Positions 17,903 through 26,205 of a stretch of DNA of 64,000 nt are shown in pieces. Both the position numbers and the translations under genes were made by a program. This stretch comes from Bradyrhizobium sp. WSM471. GTDB taxonomy: Bacteria > Pseudomonadota > Alphaproteobacteria > Rhizobiales > Xanthobacteraceae. Under the pieces are notes generated by a model. It ran no database searches. It was not told the DNA's origin and worked only from the letters and a program-made list of their open reading frames with translations. Location of the stretch: the NCBI RefSeq assembly GCF_000244915.1, contig NZ_CM001442.1, forward strand, positions 6,770,012-6,834,011, in the 5' to 3' direction. The first letter of the stretch is position 1, and each line of letters begins with the position of its first letter.

Positions 17903-17949
17903 CTATAGCAAATGAGCATAGGGGGCTGGCGTTGTTTTCACAACGCCAG
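17903..17949. promoter_or_regulatory. LysR-box-like palindrome and adjacent 10-bp inverted repeat
   Basis: CTATAGCAAATGAGCATAG (17903-17921) is an interrupted palindrome with T17906-N11-A17918, the LysR consensus geometry. Five bases on, CTGGCGTTGT-TTTC-ACAACGCCAG (17926-17949) is a perfect 10-bp inverted repeat. Both lie between the LysR gene and the divergent acyl-CoA dehydrogenase gene, where an activation region is expected. Confidence 0.5.
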
Positions 17950-17995
17950 AGGATCGGCCGGCGTTATCTTGACTGCCGCATATACGGGAAACCCC

Positions 17996-19165
17996 ATGAG
18001 TGAAGAACACCACACCGAAGATCACGCCGACATCCGCGAAGCCGTCGCAAAGCTCTGCGCGCAGTTTCCCGGCGAATACTGGCGCAAGCTCGACCGTGAG
18101 ATGGCCTACCCCAAGGCCTTCGTCGACGCGCTGACCGAGGCCGGTTATCTCTCGGTGCTGATCCCCGAGGAATATGGCGGCGCGGGCCTGAAGCTTTCAG
18201 CGGCCGCGGCGATCCTCGAAGAGATCCAGCGCGCGGGCTGCAACGGCGGCGGCTGCCACGCCCAGATGTACACGATGGGCACCGTGCTGCGGCACGGCAA
18301 TGACGAGCAGAAGGCAAAATATCTGCCGAAGGTGGCGAGCGGCGAATTGCGGCTGCAGGCCTTCGGCGTCACCGAGCCGACCAGCGGCACCGACACCACC
18401 TCGCTGAAGACCTTCGCGCGCAAGGACGGCAATGCCGGTTACGTCGTCAACGGCCAGAAGATCTGGACCAGCCGCGCCGAACATTCCGACCTGATGCTCC
18501 TGCTGGCGCGGACCACGCCGAAGGACCAGGTCAAGAAGCGCACCGACGGCCTTTCCGTGTTCATCGTCGACATGCGTGAGGCCAAGAACAAGGGCCTCGA
18601 GATCCGCCCGATCCGCACCATGATGAACCACGCCACCACCGAAGTGTTCTTTACCGACATGAAGGTGCCGGCGGAGAATCTGATCGGCGAGGAAGGCAAG
18701 GGCTTTCGCTACATCCTCTCCGGCATGAATGCCGAGCGCATCCTGATCGCGGCCGAATGCGTCGGCGATGCCAAATGGTTCATCGCCAAGGCCACCAACT
18801 ACGCCAAGGAGCGCAGCGTTTTCGGCCGGCCGATCGGTCAGAACCAAGGCATCCAGTTCCCGATCGCCAAGGCCTACGCCGCGATGCGCGCGGCCGAATT
18901 GATGGTGAAGGAAGCGACGCGCAAATATGAGGCAGGGCTCGACTGCGGCGCGGAGGCCAACATGGCAAAAATGCTCGCGGCCGATGCTTCGTGGGAAGCG
19001 GCCAATGCCTGCGTCCAGACCCATGGCGGCTTCGGCTTCGCCGAGGAGTACGACGTCGAGCGCAAGTTCCGCGAAACGCGGCTCTATCAGGTCGCGCCGA
19101 TCTCGACCAATCTCGTGCTGTCCTTCATCGCCGAGCACGTGCTCGGCATGCCCCGCTCGTACTGA
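17996..19165 (+). CDS. Acyl-CoA dehydrogenase family protein
   Basis: A protein of 389 residues from the ATG at 17996. The family layout is clear: N-terminal helical domain, middle beta domain with LQAFGVTEPTSGTDT (FAD/substrate contacts), and C-terminal helical domain with ERSVFGRPIGQNQGIQFPIA and HGGFGFAEEYDVERKFRE. These flavoenzymes oxidise acyl-CoA to enoyl-CoA and pass electrons to ETF. The usual catalytic glutamate in IYEGT is absent; the segment reads RLYQVAPISTNLV, so the base must lie elsewhere or the reaction differs. It is first in an operon with a CoA-transferase and a MaoC-type hydratase. Confidence 0.88.
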   Translation: MSEEHHTEDHADIREAVAKLCAQFPGEYWRKLDREMAYPKAFVDALTEAGYLSVLIPEEYGGAGLKLSAAAAILEEIQRAGCNGGGCHAQMYTMGTVLRHGNDEQKAKYLPKVASGELRLQAFGVTEPTSGTDTTSLKTFARKDGNAGYVVNGQKIWTSRAEHSDLMLLLARTTPKDQVKKRTDGLSVFIVDMREAKNKGLEIRPIRTMMNHATTEVFFTDMKVPAENLIGEEGKGFRYILSGMNAERILIAAECVGDAKWFIAKATNYAKERSVFGRPIGQNQGIQFPIAKAYAAMRAAELMVKEATRKYEAGLDCGAEANMAKMLAADASWEAANACVQTHGGFGFAEEYDVERKFRETRLYQVAPISTNLVLSFIAEHVLGMPRSY

Positions 19166-19175
19166 GGCCACCGTC

Positions 19176-20279
19176 ATGGGAGCTCTTGACGGGATCAGGG
19201 TGATTGCGGTCGAGCAGGCGGTGGCGGCGCCATTCTGCTCGTCGCGGCTGGCGGATGCCGGTGCGGAAGTCATCAAGATCGAGCGGCCCGAAGGCGATTT
19301 CGCCCGCGGCTATGACGCGGCGGCCAAGGGCCAGAGCAGCTACTTCGTGTGGCTCAACCGCGGCAAGCAATCGGCGGTGGTCGATCTCGCAACCAAGGAA
19401 GGCTGCGCCGAGCTGGAGAGACTGATCGCGAGCGCGGACGTGCTGATCCAGAACCTCAAGCCGGGCTCGATGGACAAGCTCGGCTTTTCGCGCGAGCGGC
19501 TGCTGAAGGATTATCCCAAACTGATCTCGTGCACGATCACCGGCTATGGCGACGACGGCCCCTATGCGCACCGCAAGGCCTATGATCTCCTGATCCAGGC
19601 CGAGAGCGGCCTTGCCTCGATCACCGGCAATCCCGACGGTGCCTCGCGGGTCGGCATGTCCATCGTCGACGTCGCGACCGGCGCCACCGCGCATGCGGCG
19701 ATCCTGGAGGCGCTGATTGGGCGCGGGCGCACCGGCAAGGGCGCCGACATCCGGATCTCCATGTTCGACGTGATGGCGGACTGGTGCACCGTGCCGCTGC
19801 TCAACTCGGAAGCCGGTAATCCGCCCAAGCGCATGGGGCTCCGCCATCCCTCGATCGCGCCCTATGGCGTGTTCACGTCCAGCGACGGCAAGGACATTCT
19901 GATCTCGATCCAGAGCGAGCGCGAGTGGAAGACGCTTTGCGCAAAAGTGCTGGACCAGCCGGATCTGCCCGCCGATCCGCGCGTTGCCAACATGGTCGAG
20001 CGCGTACGCAACCGCGACTTCACCGACAAGACGGTCGCGGATGCCTTCGGCAAGATGACGCGCGACGAGCTATTGAAGCGGCTGTCCGACGCCGACATCG
20101 CCTTTGCCGAGGTCAACACCATGGCCGACCTCACCAACCATCCGCATCTGCGCCGCATCGAGGTGGACACCCCGCAGGGACGTGTCAGCTATCCCGCGCC
20201 GGCGCCGATCATTGTCGGCGAGACGCGCAGCTATGGCGCGGTGCCGGGGATCGGCGAAAATCCCCAATCCAAGAAATAA
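19176..20279 (+). CDS. CaiB/BaiF family (class III) CoA-transferase
   Basis: A protein of 367 residues, starting 10 bases after the preceding stop with GAGG upstream. The class III fold is evident from LDGIRVIAVEQAVAAPFCS at the N-terminus, DAGAEVIKIERPEGDFAR, and the region YDLLIQAESGLASITG where the catalytic aspartate lies (KAYDLL). Such enzymes move CoA between carboxylic acids through an aspartyl-CoA anhydride. Between an acyl-CoA dehydrogenase and a MaoC-type hydratase, it probably activates the pathway's acid. It is similar in kind to, but distinct from, the CoA-transferase at about 38.8 kb. Confidence 0.88.
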   Translation: MGALDGIRVIAVEQAVAAPFCSSRLADAGAEVIKIERPEGDFARGYDAAAKGQSSYFVWLNRGKQSAVVDLATKEGCAELERLIASADVLIQNLKPGSMDKLGFSRERLLKDYPKLISCTITGYGDDGPYAHRKAYDLLIQAESGLASITGNPDGASRVGMSIVDVATGATAHAAILEALIGRGRTGKGADIRISMFDVMADWCTVPLLNSEAGNPPKRMGLRHPSIAPYGVFTSSDGKDILISIQSEREWKTLCAKVLDQPDLPADPRVANMVERVRNRDFTDKTVADAFGKMTRDELLKRLSDADIAFAEVNTMADLTNHPHLRRIEVDTPQGRVSYPAPAPIIVGETRSYGAVPGIGENPQSKK

Positions 20280-20294
20280 CGAGAGCGAGGCGTC

Positions 20295-21143
20295 ATGACC
20301 GGGAAGCTCGACATCGATCATCTCAGGCAATGGATCGGCCGCAGCGAAGAGGCCACCGACACCGTCACCGCGCAGCTCGTGAAGGGTCTGCGCGCGACGC
20401 TGTTCCAGGAGGTCGGCTCGCCCAAGGCCGGCGATGCGGCGCCGTTCACGGTGCATTGGTGTCTGGCGCAGCCGGTGTTTCCGATGTCGATGCTCGGCCC
20501 CGACGGCCACCCCACCCGCGGCGGCTTCCTGCCGCCGGTGCCGCTGCCGCGCCGGATGTGGGCCGGCGGCGAGATCGAGTTCCTGCAACCGCTGCGCGTC
20601 GGCGACGAATCGACGCGGACCTCGCGCATTGCCGACGTGCAGGTGAAGACCGGCTCGACCGGCACGCTGTGCTTCGTCTCGGTCGAGCACAGCATCTCCT
20701 CGCCGCGCGGCGTCGCCATCCGCGAGCGGCAGGACATCGTCTATCGCGAGATGACGACGACGCCCGCGCCGGCAAAGGCGCCACCTCCGCCGCCCAAGGC
20801 CCAGCATCGCGAGGCGCATGTCTCCGATCCCGTGCTGCTGTTTCGTTATTCCGCGCTGACCTTCAACGGCCACCGCATCCATTACGACCGCGACTATGTC
20901 ACCAAGGTCGAGGGCTATCCCGGCCTGATCTTCCACGGGCCGTTACAGGCGGCGCTGATCATCGAGATGGCCGCGAGGCTGCACGGCGGCAAGGCGCCTA
21001 AGAAGTTCACCTATCGCGGCTTGCAGCCGCTGTTCGAGGGCAGCGAGTTCTCCATCAACGCCAACGAGACCGCCGATGGCATGGAGCTGTGGACCGCGAA
21101 CGCGGAGGGGCAGCCGACGATGAAGGGGACGGCGGTGTGGTGA
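20295..21143 (+). CDS. MaoC/FAS1-type hydratase (itaconyl-/mesaconyl-CoA hydratase-like)
   Basis: A protein of 282 residues with two tandem hotdog-like halves joined by a Pro/Ala/Lys linker (around residue 160). The second half has the hydratase core SALTFNGHRIHYDRDY followed by EGYPGLIFHGPLQ, where Asp/His catalyse water addition. The first half has RRMWAGGEIEFLQPLRVGD. This architecture and length match the mesaconyl-C4-CoA and itaconyl-CoA hydratase group. It is last in the LysR-linked operon, 15 bases after the CoA-transferase. No CitE-type lyase is nearby. Confidence 0.8.
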   Translation: MTGKLDIDHLRQWIGRSEEATDTVTAQLVKGLRATLFQEVGSPKAGDAAPFTVHWCLAQPVFPMSMLGPDGHPTRGGFLPPVPLPRRMWAGGEIEFLQPLRVGDESTRTSRIADVQVKTGSTGTLCFVSVEHSISSPRGVAIRERQDIVYREMTTTPAPAKAPPPPPKAQHREAHVSDPVLLFRYSALTFNGHRIHYDRDYVTKVEGYPGLIFHGPLQAALIIEMAARLHGGKAPKKFTYRGLQPLFEGSEFSINANETADGMELWTANAEGQPTMKGTAVW

Positions 21144-21158
21144 TACACTGCTGCTAGA

Positions 21159-21263
21159 CCCTCACCCTGAGGAGCGCGTCCTTCGCGCGCGTCTCGAAGG
21201 GCGAGGCCACCAGCCGGGCCTTCATCCTTCGAGACGCGCGAAGACGCGCTCCTCAGGATGAGG
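21159..21263. repeat. Palindromic repeat, family C copy 2
   Basis: CCCTCACCCTGAGGAGCGCG...CTCGAAGGGCGAGGCC and CATCCTTCGAGACGCGCG...CGCTCCTCAGGATGAGG. It lies between the hydratase gene and the benzoylformate decarboxylase gene, both on the plus strand, ending about 18 bases before the latter's start, so it is part of its leader if transcribed. Confidence 0.85.
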
Positions 21264-21281
21264 AATTAGAAGGACGGAACC

Positions 21282-22904
21282 ATGGCGAAGAACGGCAAGA
21301 CCGGCAGCAAATCCGTCACCGTCAAGCAGGCGGCGCTCGACCTGCTGCGCTCCTTCGGCATCAGACGCGTCTTCGGCAATCCCGGCTCGACCGAGCTGCC
21401 GTTCCTGAGCGACTGGCCCGACGACATCGACTACGTGCTGGCGCTTCAGGAAGCCTCGGCCGTCGGCATGGCCGATGGTTATGCGCAGGCGACGCGCAAT
21501 GCCGGCTTCGTCAATTTGCATTCGGCCGCCGGCGTCGGCAACGCGCTCGGCAACATCTATACCGCGCATCGCAACCAGACGCCGCTCGTGATCACCGCGG
21601 GCCAGCAGGCGCGCTCGATCCTCCCGTTGCAGGCGTTCCTCTATGCGGAGCGTGCATCCGAATTCCCGCGGCCTTATGTGAAGTACAGCGTCGAGCCGGC
21701 ACGGCCCGAGGACGTGCCGGCCGCGATCGCACGCGCCTATTACACCGCGATGCAGCCACCCTGCGGGCCGACTTTCGTGTCGATCCCTGTCGACGACTGG
21801 GCGCATGCGACAGCGCCCGTCGAAGCCCGCAAGGTCAGCCGCGAGATCGGGCCCGAGGCTGACGCGATGAAGGCGCTGGTCACGGCGCTCGGCTCGGCCA
21901 GGCACCCTGCCCTCGTCGTCGGCCCCGGCGTCGACCGCGCCGGCGCGGTCGACCTGATGGTGCGCGTCGCCGAGAAGGCCAGGGCCAGCGTCTGGGTCAG
22001 CCCGTTTTCGGCGCGCTGCTCGTTCCCGGAACGCCATCCGCAATTCGCGGGCTTCCTGCATGCCTCGCCGGCGCAATTGTCCGACGCGCTGCGCGAGCAC
22101 GACCTCGTCGTCGTGATCGGCGCGCCGGTGTTCACCTTCCACGTCGAAGGCCACGCCGCGATCTTCGACGGCGGCGCGACGATCTTCCAGATCACGGATG
22201 ACCCGGATGCCGCAGCGGTGACGCCGGTCGGGACCAGCATCATCGCGACGATGAAGCCGGCGCTCACGGCGCTGCTCGAGCTCCTGCCCGAGAGCAAGCG
22301 CGCCGCACCGAAGGGGCGTACGCTGCCGCCCGGCCCGCAGGCCGGCGAGCCGCTTCCGGTCGAATTCCTGCTGCATTCGCTGTCGCAGGCGATGCCGGAT
22401 GGCGCGTCTCTGGTCGAGGAAATCCCCTCGCACCGGCCGGCGATGCAAAAGTTCATGCCGATGCGCGGCCAGGACAGTTTCTACACCATGGCGAGCGGCG
22501 GCCTCGGCTACTCCCTGCCCGCCGCTGTCGGCATGGCGCTCGGCAAGCCGAGCAGCCGCACCGTGTGCCTGATCGGCGACGGCTCGGCGATGTATTCGAT
22601 CCAGGCGCTGTGGACCGCCGCGCAGCGCAAGCTGCCGCTCACCATCATCGTCATCAACAATTCCGGCTACGGCGCGATGCGCTCGTTCAGCCAGGTGATG
22701 CAGGTGAGGAATGTGCCGGGGCTCGAGCTGCCGGGGATCGATTTCGTCCGGCTCGCCGAGGGCATGGGTTGCCATGCGGTGCGGGTGACGAAGGCAGCCG
22801 AACTGGGCGAGGCGCTCAAGCGCGGGATGGCATTCGAAGGGACCAGCCTCGTCGAGGTCGTCGTGGATTCGGCGGTGCCGGTGCTATACGGGCAGAAGCA
22901 TTGA
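21282..22904 (+). CDS. mdlC: Benzoylformate decarboxylase-like ThDP enzyme
   Basis: A protein of 540 residues. Key residues of Pseudomonas putida benzoylformate decarboxylase are present with an offset of ten: Ser36 (FGNPGSTELPF), Glu57 (LALQEAS), His80 (NLHSAAG) and the His in GAPVFTFH. The ThDP motif is GDGSAMYSIQALWTAAQRK with NNSGYGAMRSF downstream. The reaction would be benzoylformate to benzaldehyde and CO2, in mandelate or related aromatic catabolism. Mandelate dehydrogenase or racemase genes are not seen in the window, so a related aromatic 2-oxo acid is possible. The convergent SDR gene lies beyond a palindromic repeat. Confidence 0.8.
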   Translation: MAKNGKTGSKSVTVKQAALDLLRSFGIRRVFGNPGSTELPFLSDWPDDIDYVLALQEASAVGMADGYAQATRNAGFVNLHSAAGVGNALGNIYTAHRNQTPLVITAGQQARSILPLQAFLYAERASEFPRPYVKYSVEPARPEDVPAAIARAYYTAMQPPCGPTFVSIPVDDWAHATAPVEARKVSREIGPEADAMKALVTALGSARHPALVVGPGVDRAGAVDLMVRVAEKARASVWVSPFSARCSFPERHPQFAGFLHASPAQLSDALREHDLVVVIGAPVFTFHVEGHAAIFDGGATIFQITDDPDAAAVTPVGTSIIATMKPALTALLELLPESKRAAPKGRTLPPGPQAGEPLPVEFLLHSLSQAMPDGASLVEEIPSHRPAMQKFMPMRGQDSFYTMASGGLGYSLPAAVGMALGKPSSRTVCLIGDGSAMYSIQALWTAAQRKLPLTIIVINNSGYGAMRSFSQVMQVRNVPGLELPGIDFVRLAEGMGCHAVRVTKAAELGEALKRGMAFEGTSLVEVVVDSAVPVLYGQKH

Positions 22905-22910
22905 CCGTGC

Positions 22911-22997
22911 CGTAGCCCGGATGGAGCGCAGCGTAATCCGGGAATCGTGCCACACGCGAATCCGCCCCGGATTACGCTACGCTCCATCCGGGCTACG
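22911..22997. repeat. Palindromic repeat, family A copy 3
   Basis: CGTAGCCCGGATGGAGCG...GTAATCCGGG and CCCGGATTACGCTACGCTCCATCCGGGCTACG. It sits exactly between two convergent genes and its right end supplies the TAG stop codon of the SDR gene (complement of 22993-22995). A bidirectional transcription barrier is plausible. Confidence 0.9.
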
Positions 22998-23769
22998 AAG
23001 CGAGGAACCCCCCATCCGCCGCCAGCACATGCCCGACGACATAGGACGCCGCGTCGGACGATAGCCACACCACCGCCTCGGCCACCTCCTCCGGGCTCCC
23101 CATCCGTCGCAGCGGCAGGCCCGCGCTGACGGTTGCGACATCGCCGACACCGGCGCGCAGCATCATGTCGGTGACGACGCGGCCGGGAGCGACGGCGTTG
23201 ATACGGATGCCACGTGGAGCGTTCTCCATCGCGGCTGAGCGCGTCAACGAGATCGCCGCGGCCTTGGATGCCGAGTAGAGCGAGAAGCCGGGATTGGGAT
23301 TGCGCACGCCGCTGACGGAGGCGTTGACGACGATGCTGCCGCGGCCTTGCGCGAGCATGACCGGCAATTGATGGCGCAGGCACAGGAACAGCGCGCGGAC
23401 GTTGGTGTCGAACACGCTGTCGTAGACATCCATGCCCTGCTCCTCCAGCGGCGCGCGCCGCTCCTGGAAGCCGGCATTGTTGAAGGCGACGTCGAGCCGG
23501 CCGCATCGCTCGACCGCCGTGGCAACGAGGCGCGCGACGTCGTCCTCGCGCGTGATGTCGGTCTTGAACGCGATGGCGTTCGCACCGAGTTCGCGGCACG
23601 CCGCAGCGGTGGCGTCGATCTCGGCTTCGCGCCGGCCCGCCACGACGATCGCCTCCGCGCCTTCGGACGCCATTCGCAACGCCGTGGCACGCCCGATGCC
23701 GCTGCCGCCGCCCGTCACCAGGCAGACCTTGCCGCTCATCCGCGCCCCCGCAGGCAAAGCTCCGCTCAT
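22993..23769 (-). CDS. Short-chain dehydrogenase/reductase, MarR-linked
   Basis: A protein of 258 residues; GGGGTGAG precedes the ATG. Rossmann motif LVTGGGSGIGRA (residues 17-28), NNAG (97-100), and the catalytic set Ser/Tyr165/Lys169 (LYSASK). It is a classical NAD(P)-dependent SDR acting on a hydroxyl or keto group. It is divergent from a MarR regulator across a perfect palindrome, so its expression is probably repressed by that protein and induced by its substrate or a toxic phenolic. The stop codon lies within the neighbouring palindromic repeat. The substrate is unknown. Confidence 0.88.
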   Translation of the reverse strand: MSGALPAGARMSGKVCLVTGGGSGIGRATALRMASEGAEAIVVAGRREAEIDATAAACRELGANAIAFKTDITREDDVARLVATAVERCGRLDVAFNNAGFQERRAPLEEQGMDVYDSVFDTNVRALFLCLRHQLPVMLAQGRGSIVVNASVSGVRNPNPGFSLYSASKAAAISLTRSAAMENAPRGIRINAVAPGRVVTDMMLRAGVGDVATVSAGLPLRRMGSPEEVAEAVVWLSSDAASYVVGHVLAADGGFLAS

Positions 23770-23800
23770 GGCTCACCCCAAAACGCTTGCACGCGCCGTT

Positions 23801-23837
23801 CCGCGCATATAGTTGTATTGTACAACTATATGCGCGG
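23801..23837. promoter_or_regulatory. Perfect 37-bp palindrome, probable MarR operator
   Basis: Two perfect 17-base arms (CCGCGCATATAGTTGTA and its complement) around a 3-base centre TTG. It ends 8 bases before the MarR start codon, so its right arm reaches into the ribosome binding site region (GGAG), and lies about 30 bases from the divergent SDR start. This is the expected position of an operator controlling both genes. Confidence 0.75.
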
Positions 23838-23845
23838 AGTCAAGC

Positions 23846-24307
23846 ATGACCAGGCTGTCGCTGATCGACGACATTCGCGCGGCCTCGCGCCTGATGGTAC
23901 GCGAGCTCGGCTTCATGGATGCGACCGTGGCGGCATCGGACTATCCGCCGTCGGCCGTGCACACGATCCTGGAGATCGGTATCCGGGGGCCGATGAATTC
24001 CGGCGAGCTCGGCGATTTCCTGCGGCTGGAGAAATCGAGCGTCAGCCGCCTGGTGCGCAAGCTGATCGACTGCGGCGAGCTGCGGGAAACGCCCGATGCG
24101 GCCGACGCGCGCAGCAAGCTGCTGTCACTGACCGCGAAGGGCCGCCGCACGCTGGAGGCGCTGCACGCGTTCGGACGGCAGCAGGTGAGTGGTGCACTGG
24201 CCGCACTGACAGAGGCCGAGCAGCGCACGGTCCGGGAAGGGATGATGCTCTATGCGCGGGCTTTGCGGCAGAGCCGGGTGGAGGGCGAGGTGGAGTCGGC
24301 GGCGTAG
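23846..24307 (+). CDS. MarR family transcriptional regulator
   Basis: A protein of 153 residues from the ATG at 23846 with GGAG upstream. The winged helix-turn-helix spans about residues 45-110 (LGDFLRLEKSSVSRLVRKLI, then a wing with DARSKLLSLTAKGRRTLEAL), flanked by dimerisation helices. MarR proteins bind palindromes as dimers and usually leave DNA on binding a small aromatic ligand. The perfect 37-bp palindrome directly upstream suggests autoregulation and joint control of the divergent SDR gene. No obvious redox cysteine of the OhrR type is present. Confidence 0.9.
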   Translation: MTRLSLIDDIRAASRLMVRELGFMDATVAASDYPPSAVHTILEIGIRGPMNSGELGDFLRLEKSSVSRLVRKLIDCGELRETPDAADARSKLLSLTAKGRRTLEALHAFGRQQVSGALAALTEAEQRTVREGMMLYARALRQSRVEGEVESAA

Positions 24308-24314
24308 CTACCAG

Positions 24315-24443
24315 CGTCGTCCTGGCGAAAGCCAGGACCCATTCCCCCAGGGAGAAGTTTGGCGAAGACTTGTCGTTCGGTACTGCTACCACGGCAAGAT
24401 CGATCGACCTCGCGGTATGGGTCCTGGCCTTCGCCAGGACGAC
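24315..24443. repeat. Palindromic repeat, family D copy 1
   Basis: CGTCGTCCTGGCGAAAGCCAGGACCCAT on the left (in two hairpin arms) and ATGGGTCCTGGCCTTCGCCAGGACGAC on the right. It separates the MarR gene from the convergent second SDR gene. The other copy is at 62212. Confidence 0.85.
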
Positions 24444-24467
24444 TCCGAAATTGTCGGCCCGCCTTCC

Positions 24468-25262
24468 CTACGTCCCGAAATCTTCCCGCATCCTGGCCTG
24501 GATCTTGGCCATGCCGCCGATCCAGCGGTCATAGTTCTCGGTCTTCTTGCGCATGTAGCCGAGCACCTGCGGGTGCGGCAGGATCAAGAAGGTCTCCTGC
24601 TCGAGGCCGGCGAGCACGTCCCTGGCGACCTGCTCGGGCGAGAGGTCACCGTCGCCGGATTGCGGGCCCTTGGGAATCGAACGCAGCATGTTGGTATCGA
24701 CGCCCTGCGGGCAGAGGATCGAGACCCGGATGTTGTGCGCCTTGTGCGAGATCGCGAGATTTTCGGCAAAGCCGACCGCGGCATGCTTGGTGGTGGAGTA
24801 AGCCGGGCTACCGACCTGCGACAGCAGGCCCGCGGCCGAGATGGTGTTGAGGAAATAACCGCCGCCGCGCGCCTTCATGCGCGGGATCAGGTGCCGCGCC
24901 GCATAGACATGCGCCATGACGTGGATCGCCCAGCTGCGCTGCCACGGCTCATCCGAGGCGCCACCGGCATTGACCGACATCGGATCGAAGCCGCCGCCGA
25001 TGCCCGCATTGGAGCAGAACAATTCGATCGGGCCGAACAGCCGCTCGGTCTCCTCGATGACGTGGGAAATATCCTTTTCCTGCGCGACATCGCATTTGAA
25101 GGCCGCGCCATCCACCGTGGCTGCGACCGCCCTCGCATTGTCCGCGTCCATATCGGCCACGACGACCTTGGCCGCACCGGCCTTGTGAAACGCTTCGCAC
25201 AGCGCCTTGCCGATGCCGTTGGCGCCGCCCGTGACGACCACGACCTTGCCGGTCACCTGCAT
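24468..25262 (-). CDS. Short-chain dehydrogenase/reductase
   Basis: A protein of 264 residues. TGGANGIGKA (residues 11-20) binds the cofactor, SNAG stands in place of NNAG (84-87), and the catalytic residues are Ser142, Tyr155 and Lys159 (AYSTTK). The C-terminal 50 residues carry an Arg/Lys-rich helix (YMRKKTENYDRWIGGM) beyond the usual core. It is an NAD(P)-dependent oxidoreductase, cytoplasmic, with unknown substrate. It is not in an obvious operon: the neighbours are a palindromic repeat and a PAQR membrane protein gene about 60 bases upstream. Confidence 0.88.
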   Translation of the reverse strand: MQVTGKVVVVTGGANGIGKALCEAFHKAGAAKVVVADMDADNARAVAATVDGAAFKCDVAQEKDISHVIEETERLFGPIELFCSNAGIGGGFDPMSVNAGGASDEPWQRSWAIHVMAHVYAARHLIPRMKARGGGYFLNTISAAGLLSQVGSPAYSTTKHAAVGFAENLAISHKAHNIRVSILCPQGVDTNMLRSIPKGPQSGDGDLSPEQVARDVLAGLEQETFLILPHPQVLGYMRKKTENYDRWIGGMAKIQARMREDFGT

Positions 25263-25324
25263 GCGACGTCTCCCTCTTGTTTTATACCTATGCAGTTGCG
25301 CTTATTCCGCTTCGCGGAGCTTGC

Positions 25325-26020
25325 TCAGCTCAACACGAGGTCGAGCACCGCGGTATAATGGCATGCCGCGCCGGCCAAGACAAAGCCGTGCCAGATCGCA
25401 TTCTGGAAGCGCAGCCGCCGCCAGGCATGAAAGATCACGCCAAAGCTGTAGAGCAGTCCGCCCGCAAGGATGAAGCCCAGCACCAGCGCAGGCAACGCCT
25501 TGACCACGGAATCGTAGAGCATCACGCCGCTCCAGCCCATCGCGAGATAGATGCCGACCGCGACGCGGTCGAACCGGCCGGGATAGAGAAGCTTCAGCAC
25601 GATGCCGAGGATCGCCACGCACCAGACGCCGGCGAGCAGCACCAGCGCGAAGGCGCTGTCCTTCACCTCCAGGATGAACGGCGTGTAGGTCGCCGCAATC
25701 AGGAGATAGATCGCCGAATGGTCGAAGCGGCGCAGCAGCCATTTGGCCGGCGAGACGGGCCAGAGATTATAGGTCGCCGACAACACCAGCATCGAGAGCA
25801 GGCCGGCGACGTAGATCGAGACGCCGAGGATGTCGGTCCCGTCGGCAAAGAGCACCGTCAGCACCACCAGCACGGTCGCGGCAATGATGCCGCAGAGCAC
25901 GCCGATCGCGTGGATCACGCCGTCGGCGATCAACTCGGCGCGGTCGTAATGCCAGCCGACCGCGTCAGCGGCTGCGTGGACGGAGAAGGATGCGAGCTGT
26001 TTCAGTTGGAAGACGGTCAT
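25325..26020 (-). CDS. trhA: PAQR/hemolysin III family membrane protein (TrhA-like)
   Basis: A protein of 231 residues with seven predicted membrane helices. Family signatures: DGVIHAIG with its His, SATYNLW, RRFDHSAIYLLIAATYTP with Asp-His, and the C-terminal IWHGFVLAGAACHY with two His. These Ser/Asp/His residues form a putative metal site as in adiponectin receptors; bacterial members are linked to membrane lipid homeostasis rather than haemolysis. It is on the minus strand with about 60 bases to the SDR gene. About 185 bases with no clear feature lie between its start and the divergent ycjX gene. Confidence 0.88.
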   Translation of the reverse strand: MTVFQLKQLASFSVHAAADAVGWHYDRAELIADGVIHAIGVLCGIIAATVLVVLTVLFADGTDILGVSIYVAGLLSMLVLSATYNLWPVSPAKWLLRRFDHSAIYLLIAATYTPFILEVKDSAFALVLLAGVWCVAILGIVLKLLYPGRFDRVAVGIYLAMGWSGVMLYDSVVKALPALVLGFILAGGLLYSFGVIFHAWRRLRFQNAIWHGFVLAGAACHYTAVLDLVLS

Positions 26021-26205
26021 GGCAATCCGGAGGCAAGGAAGGGGCCACTTTTCTATGGGTCTTTCGGCATCGGCGCGTCGTTCAAATAGCTGATTTGCCG
26101 ATAAAGGCGGTGGAAGTGTGAAGCTTGATTTTCCTCAGGCAGTTGCCATTTTTGTGATTAGTCCGTTTTGCGTATTTGCCCCCCGCCCGAGACCCTCTCG
26201 TTCAC

